Source: Chloroflexota bacterium (lineage in GTDB: Bacteria > Chloroflexota > Anaerolineae > UBA4142 > SHND01). Taken from it: 64,000 bases of DNA. The notes under the pieces were generated by a model. That model was not told the origin of the DNA. It searched no databases and worked only from the letters and a program-made list of their open reading frames with translations. Below are positions 44,222 to 52,196 of the stretch, one piece after another. The position numbers and the translations under genes are program-made. The DNA lies in assembly GCA_004295045.1 (NCBI GenBank), contig SHND01000059.1, positions 124,001 through 188,000 on the forward strand, read 5' to 3'. Each line of letters begins with the position of its first letter. Positions within the stretch are counted from its first letter, which is position 1.

Positions 44222-44430
44222 AATAAAAAAACCGTATGCTTGCGCAGAACAACTGCGCCGCACACGGTCGGTTACGCCATTTGCTCCCCCCGTCGGAGGC
44301 GTCCACATTCCTGTGAGTTTTATTTCAACTGCGAGTTCACAGAGCCGACGAAGTTCATTGCATCCGTTGTCTTGGGTTCGGGCAGAGGTATGCCCGTCAT
44401 TTTTTGCTAAATCGAAACGCCAGATATATG
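44222..44430 (-). ncRNA. Candidate structured leader RNA ahead of the DUF5658 gene
   Basis: On the minus strand, a hairpin CGGGCA-TACCTC-TGCCCG (44378-44395) comes first. Next is a nested helix in which CGTCGG and CTGTGA (44350-44337) face TCACAG and CCGACG (44316-44291). Then ACGCC and GGCGT (44302-44298, 44277-44273) can pair instead and break the outer part of that helix. A strong intrinsic terminator ends it at 44224-44267. The order promoter, alternative helices, terminator, 65 nt, gene suits a riboswitch or attenuator; an independent small RNA is equally possible. I could not assign a known class. Confidence 0.5.
44224..44267 (-). terminator. Intrinsic terminator in the DUF5658 leader
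   Basis: Minus strand: CCGTGTGC and GCGCAG pair with CTGCGC and GCATACGG around TTGTT, followed at once by seven T. It lies about 65 nt before the DUF5658 start codon, a place suited to attenuation. Confidence 0.8.
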
Positions 44431-44455
44431 TAGCATATTCCAGAAGAGAATGCAA
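44427..44455 (-). promoter_or_regulatory. Possible promoter of the leader RNA
   Basis: On the minus strand TTGCAT (44455-44450), a 17-bp spacer and TACATA (44432-44427) form a moderate sigma-70-like promoter. It would start transcription near 44420, just before the first hairpin of the leader. Confidence 0.4.
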
Positions 44456-44470
44456 CCTTGCATAACAGCG

Positions 44471-44778
44471 TGAGTATCAAGCAATGGTTAGAAATCGAGA
44501 GCCCAACATTTTGCAGCGCGTTCGCCAACATTTTGTAGCGCGTCGCCGCGCCGCCCAATATCAAGCACATCGGTGAAACGGGGAGCGCTGTTTTCCTCTT
44601 TGCAGTCTACGCAAATTTGAAGCGTCGCGCTCATTCTGATGCATGAATGATGCTTTATCTTTCCATCGCTTGTAGTGACCGACGCGAGAGGAAAGTAATA
44701 AAAATGTTACCAAAACTTTATTGACACGGTTTGTTCGCGTGTTAAAATTTGTTTGTACCTTTTTTTTCTCTGATCCGT
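44471..44778. other. Gene-poor stretch with a direct repeat and an outward promoter
   Basis: No convincing gene is seen here. CCAACATTTTGCAGCGCGT at 44504-44522 is repeated, with one change, at 44528-44546. A near-consensus plus-strand promoter, TTGACA (44721-44726), 16 bp, TAAAAT (44743-44748), points toward the CRISPR accessory genes. The next plus-strand gene is 1.6 kb away, so it would make an RNA antisense to the minus-strand genes at 44779-46335. Confidence 0.5.
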
Positions 44779-45075
44779 TTATTCTTTTTTGCAATTCATA
44801 CAAGAGTTTCTTTCAAACTTTCTGACTAGGTCTGGTCTTGTCAAAAGACGGGCATAAATGCTCCTCATCCCCAGCGCCAAGCGCTCTCCACGATTGACCG
44901 AAATCTCCAGCTCTGTTCGTATGCTGCCGCAGGTCTCACACAGGTCATTTCCGCGCGTAGAGACGATACTCTGAAATGCGGTCAAGCCAAAGGAATCACT
45001 TGTGGTTTGGCGATCCTGATCGTGCTTGTGCGCTGCTGAGGCAATCCAGGGCAATCCAAATTTGATGGGCGTCAA
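44779..45075 (-). CDS. Hypothetical small protein with Cys pairs (doubtful)
   Basis: The 98-residue frame contains DLCETCGS (Cys47/Cys50 region) and ends SCMNCKKE, giving two Cys-X2-Cys pairs as in a zinc ribbon. It follows the ATPase-Csx3 gene by 78 bp on the same strand, so it could belong with it. No family was recognised, and the first 30 residues are low in structure, so it may not be a gene or may start later. Confidence 0.35.
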   Translation of the reverse strand: MTPIKFGLPWIASAAHKHDQDRQTTSDSFGLTAFQSIVSTRGNDLCETCGSIRTELEISVNRGERLALGMRSIYARLLTRPDLVRKFERNSCMNCKKE

Positions 45076-45153
45076 TGAAGAGACGCGAATCCCGAAAGCG
45101 AACGCGCAATTCTGCCCTTGCGCGTTTTCTGTTAAAGTGAGATTGCGTTCTCC

Positions 45154-46335
45154 CTATTCTAGAGAGTTACGCTGTGGAGTGTAGGGGATCCGTATGCCTG
45201 CTTGCGGCGCGGCGAGATTAGATTGGATGACCAGCGCATGATCGTGGAACTGGGGCTGATAGATTGCAAGCCAGAGTACTTGAGTGTAAACGCGTGCCAG
45301 GGCTGTCCACAGCCACAGCGGCAGGCGTCCATCTAGGACCAGCCCAGTCCGTTCAGGCACGTGAGGGACGACAAGTGATTCGGCATCAATGTAATCCAGA
45401 TATGAATCCGCTAGCTCGAATTTGATTGCCGCAAACTCTTCAAATTGGGTCAAGCGGCTGCGTACAGGTCCTTCTGGGTTCGCGATTGCCTGTTGCAGCA
45501 GAGGCGGACGGACCCACCCAAGCCGCGCATCGAATTGGAAAAAGTCGCTCGGAAACGCGTGCCGGGCAAGTGCGGCATATAGCCAGTTTGGTGCACGATC
45601 ATAGAGGGCAATGGGTTTCGCACGCGGCAGATAATCCAAAACGCGCGGCAACTCCGAAACGATCCAATGCCGCTGTGCGTCAAGACTGCCCAGGGTTCTG
45701 CCCAGCCGGTCCAGCTCGATCACGGTTTCTGCCGGAGCCTGTTTCAAATGGAACTCGCGCAGCTCCGCGGCGGAATAGCCAAAGAGTCGCGCCAACCATT
45801 CAACAAGTCGTTCAAACGCGGGTCCGGATGCAATTTGACCGCGCTCAAGTCCGGCGAGGGTGCCGCGCAAATGTCCCGAGATTGATTCCAGTACATTCTC
45901 ACCGTGCAGCTCCGATTTCAAGTCGGCGAGGAGAATGAGGTGATGTGCCTGAAAGCGTTCCAGCCATTCCGCGTGGGAACTTGGGTCCGGGCAGAGCAAG
46001 ATGCCATGCGTACACTCTCGAAAGATCGCCTCTTGCCAGGCAGTGGGTTTCCCTCCCGGGTCAATGATGAGAGGGAAAGGGCGCACCGAGATATCGCGCG
46101 CAACGCGCCGCGTCCATTCCGGCGTGCCAATCCCTTTGATGCGGAGTGCGCGTACGAGGTCGAGGTCGGCTTCGTTAGCCCAGTCGCCTTCGCCGTCTGG
46201 ATAGGCGCGCAAGACATAGTGCGGGACATTTTGCAAACGAAGGGCGTGTGACAGACTGTACGCCAAGACCGATTTCCCCGAATGCGGTGGACCGCCGATA
46301 ACTACAGCGGGTAACAGATTGGTTATTGAGCTCAT
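45154..46335 (-). CDS. csx3: P-loop ATPase fused to two Csx3-like segments (CRISPR accessory)
   Basis: The 393-residue protein has an N-terminal P-loop domain (Walker A GGPPHSGKS, 14-22; LIIDPGG and GILLCPDP later, to about 125), a helical linker, and two segments that follow the Csx3 pattern by eye. The first is PNWLYAALARHAFPSDFFQF followed by DARLGWV (249-275). The second is GRLPLWLWTALARVY then WLAIYQPQ and ALVI (336-370). Archaeal Csx3 is a cA4 ring nuclease in type III systems. The first segment keeps the D-x-R-L-G of its active strand; the second has Gln in place of that Asp. It could degrade or sense cyclic oligoadenylate under ATPase control. It is divergent from the CARF-LuxR gene by only 22 bp. 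Confidence 0.72.
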   Translation of the reverse strand: MSSITNLLPAVVIGGPPHSGKSVLAYSLSHALRLQNVPHYVLRAYPDGEGDWANEADLDLVRALRIKGIGTPEWTRRVARDISVRPFPLIIDPGGKPTAWQEAIFRECTHGILLCPDPSSHAEWLERFQAHHLILLADLKSELHGENVLESISGHLRGTLAGLERGQIASGPAFERLVEWLARLFGYSAAELREFHLKQAPAETVIELDRLGRTLGSLDAQRHWIVSELPRVLDYLPRAKPIALYDRAPNWLYAALARHAFPSDFFQFDARLGWVRPPLLQQAIANPEGPVRSRLTQFEEFAAIKFELADSYLDYIDAESLVVPHVPERTGLVLDGRLPLWLWTALARVYTQVLWLAIYQPQFHDHALVIQSNLAAPQAGIRIPYTPQRNSLE

Positions 46336-46357
46336 GAATGAAATTCTCCAATAAAAT

Positions 46358-47251
46358 ATGTCAAATCACCAAACCCCACGAATCTTGGTAGCGACAATGG
46401 GTGGTCAGTCGCAGGTCGTCACCTTTGCCCTCGACTGGCTCCTGCAGCGCGGCGATGCGATTGTGCAGGTGATCGTACTGCATGTCGCGCCGCAGAATCC
46501 AAGGACGCGAAGGGCGCTCAAACAATTGGCAAGTGAATTTCCGGGTGACCAATATCTCTTTGCCGATATGTCCATACGCTACCGCGCTTTGACGTTGAGC
46601 GACGGAACCTCGTCGTTGACGGATATTCAAAGCGCAGCGGACGCGGAAGCGACCTGGCAGTTTGTGCATCATCTTTTGTCTGACCTTAAAGCCGAAGGAC
46701 ATTCCATTGACCTCGTCATTGCCGGAGGACGGCGCATCATGGGCTTGATGGCGCAGAGCGCAGCGCTGCTCCTGTTTGGGCATCAGGATCGCGTGTGGCA
46801 TTTGTACACCTCAGAGACATTGCTCAAGCGCGCGCAAGATGGCGCGATCCGGCATGCGTCTCCGAATGACGATGTGCGATTGATTCAAGTGCCATTTATC
46901 CCGTGGGGTTCGTATTTTCCAGCGCTGCGCGAGCTCGCCGGCGCAACCCCCGAGCGGGTCCGGGCGAATCAGATTCGTCAATTGGACAATCAAGAGCGTG
47001 TGCATTGTGAAAACGTAATGCGACAGCTCACTGACCGCCAGCGTGACGTGCTGCGCCTCTTGGCGATGGGGCGGTCGCCTCAAGCAACGGCTGAAGAAAT
47101 GAACGTTTCGCTCAAGACAGTGGATACTCACAAGACAAAGATTCTCGACCTATGCCGAAATGAATGGCAGGTACTCCCCGAAACACGTTTGGACTATCAC
47201 TTTGTGCGCGACAAGTTCCGCAATCTGTTCGAGGCAACAAACACGGGTTGA
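46358..47251 (+). CDS. CARF (NE0113-type) protein fused to a LuxR HTH
   Basis: The 297-residue protein has a CARF/NE0113 fold: ILVATMGGQSQVVTFALDWLL (9-29), VIVLHVAP (38-45), then DLVIAGGRRIMGLMAQSAAL (118-137) and RVWHLYTSE. CARF domains bind cyclic oligoadenylate made by Cas10. The C-terminus is a LuxR/GerE HTH: LTDRQRDVLRLLAMGRS (224-240) and AEEMNVSLKTVDTHKTKILD (245-264). It should therefore be a second-messenger-responsive transcription factor of the CRISPR locus, analogous in logic to Csa3 but with a different HTH. It stands 142 bp before cas10. Confidence 0.85.
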   Translation: MSNHQTPRILVATMGGQSQVVTFALDWLLQRGDAIVQVIVLHVAPQNPRTRRALKQLASEFPGDQYLFADMSIRYRALTLSDGTSSLTDIQSAADAEATWQFVHHLLSDLKAEGHSIDLVIAGGRRIMGLMAQSAALLLFGHQDRVWHLYTSETLLKRAQDGAIRHASPNDDVRLIQVPFIPWGSYFPALRELAGATPERVRANQIRQLDNQERVHCENVMRQLTDRQRDVLRLLAMGRSPQATAEEMNVSLKTVDTHKTKILDLCRNEWQVLPETRLDYHFVRDKFRNLFEATNTG

Positions 47252-47315
47252 GCATAGCACACCTGTCGAAAGCACGCATCAGAAATGTCTCTGAAAAAAA
47301 TCAGAAAGAGTTCCA

Positions 47316-47344
47316 TTGCGCGGAGTGCGTGAAAATGCTACGAT
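47316..47344 (+). promoter_or_regulatory. Possible cas10 promoter
   Basis: TTGCGC (47316-47321), 17 bp, TACGAT (47339-47344) is the best promoter-like pair in the 142-bp gap before cas10. It would start transcription about 43 nt ahead of the cas10 ATG. Confidence 0.4.
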
Positions 47345-47393
47345 GATCTGCGCTCAAGTTGTGCGCGTTCGATTTTCGAGAGAGGAGTAAGCG

Positions 47394-49841
47394 ATGAATA
47401 TGACGACAAGTGAAACGGAAATGCAAACACGGGTGTGGCAAGCGGCGCTGGCAGGGCTGCTGCATGATGTGGGCAAGTTCAGCCAGCGCGCGGGCATCGG
47501 CAAAAGCGAGACGTGGGATAAAGAGGCGCGCGCGCAAATTAAATATGCTCATGCGCTTTACTCGTTTGATTTTCTACATGAATTTGTTCCGGAAAAATGG
47601 CGCGCAGATTTGAGCGGAGTTGCCTATCATCATCACCCGCGCAATTTGTCTGAGCGATGGATACAAATTGCGGATTGGTTGTCTTCGGCAGAGCGCATTA
47701 GTGGTGATGTGGAAGATAGCGATGCGAACAAGCCAATTTTGCGATCAGTTTTTTCGCGTGTGGAATTGAATGGCAAGAGGACAGAGAAAGCATCGTTTTG
47801 GCAGCTTGAGCGACTTGACGTCAACAATCAAGCGCAACTATTTCCAAGCGAGACCCCAAATGAAAATTGGCGTGACAATTACTCCCAACTGTGGAAAGAA
47901 TTTATCGCAGACTGCGAGCAGAAGGGCATTACAGCGGACTCGGCGCTCTCACCGACAGCGTATATCGAAAATCTGCTCGGCGTTTTGCAAGAGTTCACAT
48001 GGAGCATGCCATCGGCGTATTGGAAAAATGTGCCAGACGTGTCGCTCTATGACCATCTGCGGACGACGGCTGCGATTGCGACATGCATTGCGGCGGATGC
48101 GCGCGATGCAGAATGGTGCGACGCGGTTGCAAATAAACAAGCACGCGAGGTTGCGTTACTTGTCGTCGGCGATTTTTCGGGTATCCAAAAATTCATCTAT
48201 ACGTTAACATCAAGCGGCGCGGCGAAATCGCTGCGCGCGCGTTCGTTCTACTTGCAGTTGTTGAGCGAAATTGTAGCATTGAATTTGCTTGAGGCGCTTG
48301 GTGTGCCGTTGACGAATTTGATTTATGTAGGCGGCGGCAAGTTTTATGTACTTGCGCCGGTTAAGGCGCGCGAGGCGTTACCTACATTGGCGCAACAACT
48401 GACGGACAAATTGATGGCAACGCATCAAGGCGCCTTGGGGCTGACGCTTGAATGGACGACCGTTCATTCGAACGAATTCGAGCGATTTAATGAGGTTTAT
48501 GACAGACTGGGGAAAAATCTGAGTCGCAAGAAACGCCAACCCTTTGCGCAAGCATCGACCAGTGAATTGGCAAAGCAAATCGGTATGCCGCTGACACAGG
48601 GCGGCGCGCCCGAAAAGGTTTGCGCCGTCACGGGTGATGACTGGGATTTGGACGAGGAGAGATTTGAACGTGAAGGCGAATGCAAAACACAATTTGTGTG
48701 GAGTCTTGAAGAACTAGGGCGCGCATTACCGAATGCAACACATTTGATTCTGCGCCGCGTGCCGAACGCGGCAACGGAGCGTCCGCATGATTGGCAAGAA
48801 GCTTTGCGGCAGTTTGGATTTGATGTGACGTTGACGCAGGGCGAGAAACATACCGCGAATGACAAAGATGGAATTGTGCGCGTTTGGCACATTGACCCGC
48901 AAGCTCCCAAGAAGGTGTCGCAGTTTCGTTCTGGATTGAATACAGCACAGGTCGTATTTACCGAACATCCGCTGGCTAAATTGACGCCGCGCAATAAGCG
49001 TGGCGAAGTTCTCACCTTTGACGAACTTGCCGAGAACGCGCAAGGTATCAAACGGTGGGGCGTTTTGCGGATGGATGTGGACAATCTTGGCGAATTGTTC
49101 CGCATGGGTTTAGGAAAGGAGGCAAGCATTAGTCGCGTTTCGAGTTTGTCGTTTGGGCTGCGCTTATTTTTTGAGGGATGGCTGCCGCGTGTTGCCGATG
49201 AGGATAAAGAGATGAAAGACAAACTCTATCTTCAATATTCGGGCGGCGACGATTTGTTTGTCGTCGGCGCGTGGGATGCATTGCCCAAGTTTGCAAAGCG
49301 CGTGCGCGAATCATTCCGCGAATTCACGGGACACAATCCGTCATTCGGCATTTCGGGCGGTATCGTCATTGTCGAAAGCAAGTTTCCATTGTATCAAGCC
49401 GCGCAGTTGGCGGAGGATGCGGAACACAAGGCGAAACATTCGCGCGGAGAGGAGAAGGATGCAATTGCGTTTCTGGACGACGCGACGGATTGGAAAACCT
49501 TCGAGACGACAATGAATAATGCAAATGAACTGGCGGGTTGGCGTCGCGCGAACCAAGTCCCGGCATCATTTTTGCAAACGATTATGAGTTTGCGCGCGCA
49601 AATCAAACAAGCCGAAGCACGCGCACTACGCGCACGCAAGGATAAACCGCGCTACGGACGCTGGATGTGGATGGCGGCGTACCAACTGAAACGCGTGGAG
49701 GACGCAGTGAAACGCGACCATCCTGAAATCAAAGAGCGCATCAAACAAATTCAATCTACATTTCTTGTGCCAGGCGACGCGTCGAAAGAATGGGGACGCG
49801 CGGCGCGCTGGGCACAATATCTTTCAAGAGGAGGAGAATGA
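47394..49841 (+). CDS. cas10: Cas10/Csm1, type III-A large subunit
   Basis: The 815-residue protein has the N-terminal HD nuclease motif HDVGK (His24-Asp25), which cuts ssDNA. A zinc-type Cys region (KVCAVTGDDWD to GECKT) lies in the middle. The cyclase/Palm domain carries GGDD at residues 617-620, the site that makes cyclic oligoadenylate from ATP. The C-terminal helical D4 domain ends in WGRAARWAQYLSRGG. Both activities look intact. The Shine-Dalgarno GAGAGGAG fits ATG 47394. Its stop overlaps the csm2 start (ATGA). It heads the effector operon csm1-csm2-csm3-csm4-csm5-csx1. Confidence 0.96.
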   Translation: MNMTTSETEMQTRVWQAALAGLLHDVGKFSQRAGIGKSETWDKEARAQIKYAHALYSFDFLHEFVPEKWRADLSGVAYHHHPRNLSERWIQIADWLSSAERISGDVEDSDANKPILRSVFSRVELNGKRTEKASFWQLERLDVNNQAQLFPSETPNENWRDNYSQLWKEFIADCEQKGITADSALSPTAYIENLLGVLQEFTWSMPSAYWKNVPDVSLYDHLRTTAAIATCIAADARDAEWCDAVANKQAREVALLVVGDFSGIQKFIYTLTSSGAAKSLRARSFYLQLLSEIVALNLLEALGVPLTNLIYVGGGKFYVLAPVKAREALPTLAQQLTDKLMATHQGALGLTLEWTTVHSNEFERFNEVYDRLGKNLSRKKRQPFAQASTSELAKQIGMPLTQGGAPEKVCAVTGDDWDLDEERFEREGECKTQFVWSLEELGRALPNATHLILRRVPNAATERPHDWQEALRQFGFDVTLTQGEKHTANDKDGIVRVWHIDPQAPKKVSQFRSGLNTAQVVFTEHPLAKLTPRNKRGEVLTFDELAENAQGIKRWGVLRMDVDNLGELFRMGLGKEASISRVSSLSFGLRLFFEGWLPRVADEDKEMKDKLYLQYSGGDDLFVVGAWDALPKFAKRVRESFREFTGHNPSFGISGGIVIVESKFPLYQAAQLAEDAEHKAKHSRGEEKDAIAFLDDATDWKTFETTMNNANELAGWRRANQVPASFLQTIMSLRAQIKQAEARALRARKDKPRYGRWMWMAAYQLKRVEDAVKRDHPEIKERIKQIQSTFLVPGDASKEWGRAARWAQYLSRGGE

Positions 49842-50368
49842 ATATGGGACAACGTAATCAACCATATCAAGGCGGAGGCAGCCGCGCGAGTGGCGGAGGA
49901 CCACAAGGTGGACGCGACCAGCGTTCAAATGAGCCGCGCTTTCAAGGACCGTCCGTAGACGACATCAAGAAAATTATTGTGGACGGCGATGTAGAACTGC
50001 TCGTCAAGTGGGCGGACAAGATTGGCGATGCGTTAGCGGCACAACGCTTGAGTACCAATCAAATTCGCAACGTGTACGGTACTGCGCGTCAAATCCAATT
50101 TCGATGGGACAAGCCGGGCAGTGCTAATGAGCAGCAAGCATTTCGTGATGCCGTCCTTTTACGACCGAAACTGGCATATTATGCCGAGCGTGAAAAGCAA
50201 AGCAAAGGAAGCGGCAGCACAATTGGAATGGAAACGCTTCAAAGCGTTCTAGAACCAGCATTGCAGCTGATTGGTGAGGGCGGCAAACCGCAACATGACC
50301 GTTATCAACGCTTTGTCGAATATTTTGAAGCGATTGTGGCGTATCACAAAAAGCATGGTGGCAAATAG
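49838..50368 (+). CDS. csm2: Csm2 small subunit
   Basis: The 176-residue protein has a disordered Gly/Gln-rich head (1-40), then the all-helical Csm2 fold: DDIKKIIVDGDVELLVKWAD, LSTNQIRNVYGTARQIQFRW, LLRPKLAYYAER and RYQRFVEYFEAIVAYHKKHGG. It is longer at the N-terminus than typical Csm2 (about 120-150). It forms the inner filament of the III-A complex. The start overlaps the cas10 stop by 4 bp, with GGAGGAG before it. Confidence 0.92.
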   Translation: MNMGQRNQPYQGGGSRASGGGPQGGRDQRSNEPRFQGPSVDDIKKIIVDGDVELLVKWADKIGDALAAQRLSTNQIRNVYGTARQIQFRWDKPGSANEQQAFRDAVLLRPKLAYYAEREKQSKGSGSTIGMETLQSVLEPALQLIGEGGKPQHDRYQRFVEYFEAIVAYHKKHGGK

Positions 50369-50379
50369 GAGAAATTGAA

Positions 50380-51165
50380 ATGACTACAAATCTCAAACTC
50401 TTCGGGCGCGTCATTCTAACCGGTCAACTTGAAACAAAAACCGGATTGCATATCGGCGGCTCGCCCGGCGCTCTGGCGATTGGTGGCGTAGATTTGCCAA
50501 TAATTCGCGACGCGCGCACAAATCGCCCGTATATCCCCGGTTCGTCTCTCAAGGGAAAGATGCGCTCGCTCGGTGAAAAATTTTCCGGCGCGCCGCAGAA
50601 TCGCAAGATAGGTCGCGATGTGTTTATTCACGTTGCCGAAGATGCAAACGAGTACACCAGTTTTTGGGTCAATCCTCTCTATGGTGTACCGGGCGAAGTA
50701 AAGTTTGAAATTCCCGCGCCAAATCGCTTGGTTGTGCGTGATATTCCCCTGAGTGCGGAAAGTGAAAAGGAATTGCTCGCCATCAAGACTGACCTCCCCT
50801 TTACCGAAGTGAAATGGGAAGCGGCGATTGACCGTGTGACTTCGGCGGCGACACCGCGCCAAATCGAGCGCGTTCCGGCGGGCGCGGTGTTTAGCCCGAT
50901 GGAGTTGGTGTTTAGCGTGTATCTTGCCGATGATGTCGCGTTGTTTGATCATCTCTTGACGTGTCTGCAATTGGTTGAAGATGATTACCTCGGCGGACAC
51001 GGTTCGCGCGGCAGTGGCAAGGTCGAGTTCCAAAATTTGGAAATCGTTTGCAAACGCGGCGATACGTATGCCGCCGAAACGATTCAAACCACCAAGTCAC
51101 TTGCAGAACTCGTTGCGGAGCGCGGAGACATTCAGACGACTCTCAAGCAAACACTTGGTCTGTAA
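50380..51165 (+). CDS. csm3: Csm3 backbone RAMP, target-RNA nuclease subunit
   Basis: The 261-residue RAMP protein begins with the ferredoxin-like strand and the loop TGLHIGGSPGALAIGGVDLP, whose Asp38 corresponds to the catalytic Asp that cuts target RNA every 6 nt. PYIPGSSLKGKMRSLGEK follows, and the Gly-rich loop GGHGSRGSGKVEF comes near the end. Several copies form the backbone of the complex. It starts 11 bp after csm2 with AGGAG upstream. Confidence 0.95.
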   Translation: MTTNLKLFGRVILTGQLETKTGLHIGGSPGALAIGGVDLPIIRDARTNRPYIPGSSLKGKMRSLGEKFSGAPQNRKIGRDVFIHVAEDANEYTSFWVNPLYGVPGEVKFEIPAPNRLVVRDIPLSAESEKELLAIKTDLPFTEVKWEAAIDRVTSAATPRQIERVPAGAVFSPMELVFSVYLADDVALFDHLLTCLQLVEDDYLGGHGSRGSGKVEFQNLEIVCKRGDTYAAETIQTTKSLAELVAERGDIQTTLKQTLGL

Positions 51166-51176
51166 AAGGAGGCGAG

Positions 51177-52196
51177 ATGCCAATTTTTCATCTTGCATTA
51201 CACGGCGCGCTGCATGTGGGCGAAGCGATAAGCGTTGACCGCGAAGGTGTGTTGGACTGGCTGCCGTCCGACTCGCTCTTTGCTGCATTCGTCAGCGCAT
51301 GGGCGCAAAGCGGCGCAGATGTGAACGCGCGTCTTGAAAAATTCAAAAGCGCGGAGCCGCACTTTCGCCTCACTTCGGCGTTTCCTTGGGTCGGTGGAAT
51401 TCGTTTTTTGCCTGCCCCAGCGGCTTTGCCCGAAGCGCTTGGTTTGATTGGCAAGGATGCGAAACGCGTGCAGTGGCTTTCGTCCGCTGTATTTGAGCAA
51501 TTGCGCGCGGGTGAAATACCGGACAAGAAATTTTTGCACGGCGGTAAAGTGTGGGTAACGAGCGACGAATTTGCGCGGCTCAGTGCAAGCCATGTGAATC
51601 TTGATGGAGATGTGCGTTTGTGGCAAAACTTTGTCGTGCCGCGCGTGACGGTGGACCGCGCGACAAATGCGTCCAACTTGTTTCACGCCGGGCGCGTTAG
51701 CTTTGCCGATGGGGAAGGTTTGTGGTTTGCGGCGCGCGGCGACAAGATGGAATGGATAACAGAGGCGCTCGCCTATCTCGGCGATACGGGTCTGGGCGGC
51801 TTGCGGAATTACGGGCATGGCGCGTTCAAGCATACGTTAGACAATGATGATAGTGTTTTAGCGGATGCTCCAACGCACGGCGCGGGTATTTCGCTGGCGC
51901 GTTATGCGCCGCGCGATGCGGATGAAATTCACGCGACGCTGCAAGCGCATGGAGCGGCATATCGGCTGGTCAATGTCGGCGGATGGTGCACTGACGATGC
52001 CGGGCACGCGTGGCGGCGGCGCAGTGTTCGGATGTTGGCGGAGGGCGCAATTCTGCCTGACATAGCAGCGGCGCATGGCAAGTTGGTTGTGGCACAGCCG
52101 GAAGACATTCCGGAATTTCGAACGCGCGCGGTGTATCGTTATGGATTTCCGTTTTTTGTGCAAGCGGGCAAGTTCGCGGAGGGAGTGCAACAATGA
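51177..52196 (+). CDS. csm4: Csm4 (Cas5-like RAMP)
   Basis: The 339-residue RAMP protein opens with FHLALHGALHVGEAI and contains DSLFAAFVSAWAQ, the late Gly-rich loop LGDTGLGGLRNYGHGAF and Csm4-like ending sequence. Csm4 caps the 5' handle of the crRNA and contacts Cas10. ATG 51177 was chosen because AAAGGAGGCGAG lies just before it. The earlier in-frame Met codons lie inside csm3. Its stop overlaps the csm5 start (ATGA). Confidence 0.93.
   Translation: MPIFHLALHGALHVGEAISVDREGVLDWLPSDSLFAAFVSAWAQSGADVNARLEKFKSAEPHFRLTSAFPWVGGIRFLPAPAALPEALGLIGKDAKRVQWLSSAVFEQLRAGEIPDKKFLHGGKVWVTSDEFARLSASHVNLDGDVRLWQNFVVPRVTVDRATNASNLFHAGRVSFADGEGLWFAARGDKMEWITEALAYLGDTGLGGLRNYGHGAFKHTLDNDDSVLADAPTHGAGISLARYAPRDADEIHATLQAHGAAYRLVNVGGWCTDDAGHAWRRRSVRMLAEGAILPDIAAAHGKLVVAQPEDIPEFRTRAVYRYGFPFFVQAGKFAEGVQQ

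Noticed and set aside
44222..44350. c-di-GMP-I riboswitch, suggested by GGACGC and GTAACCGA pieces
   Set aside because: The CAAACC hairpin with GNRA loop and the GCAAAGCC core are missing.
44200..44450. Possible remnant of an IS200/IS605 or group II intron end, with a 100-codon minus-strand frame
   Set aside because: The frame has no TnpB or maturase motif. The hairpins are better explained as a leader RNA and terminator.
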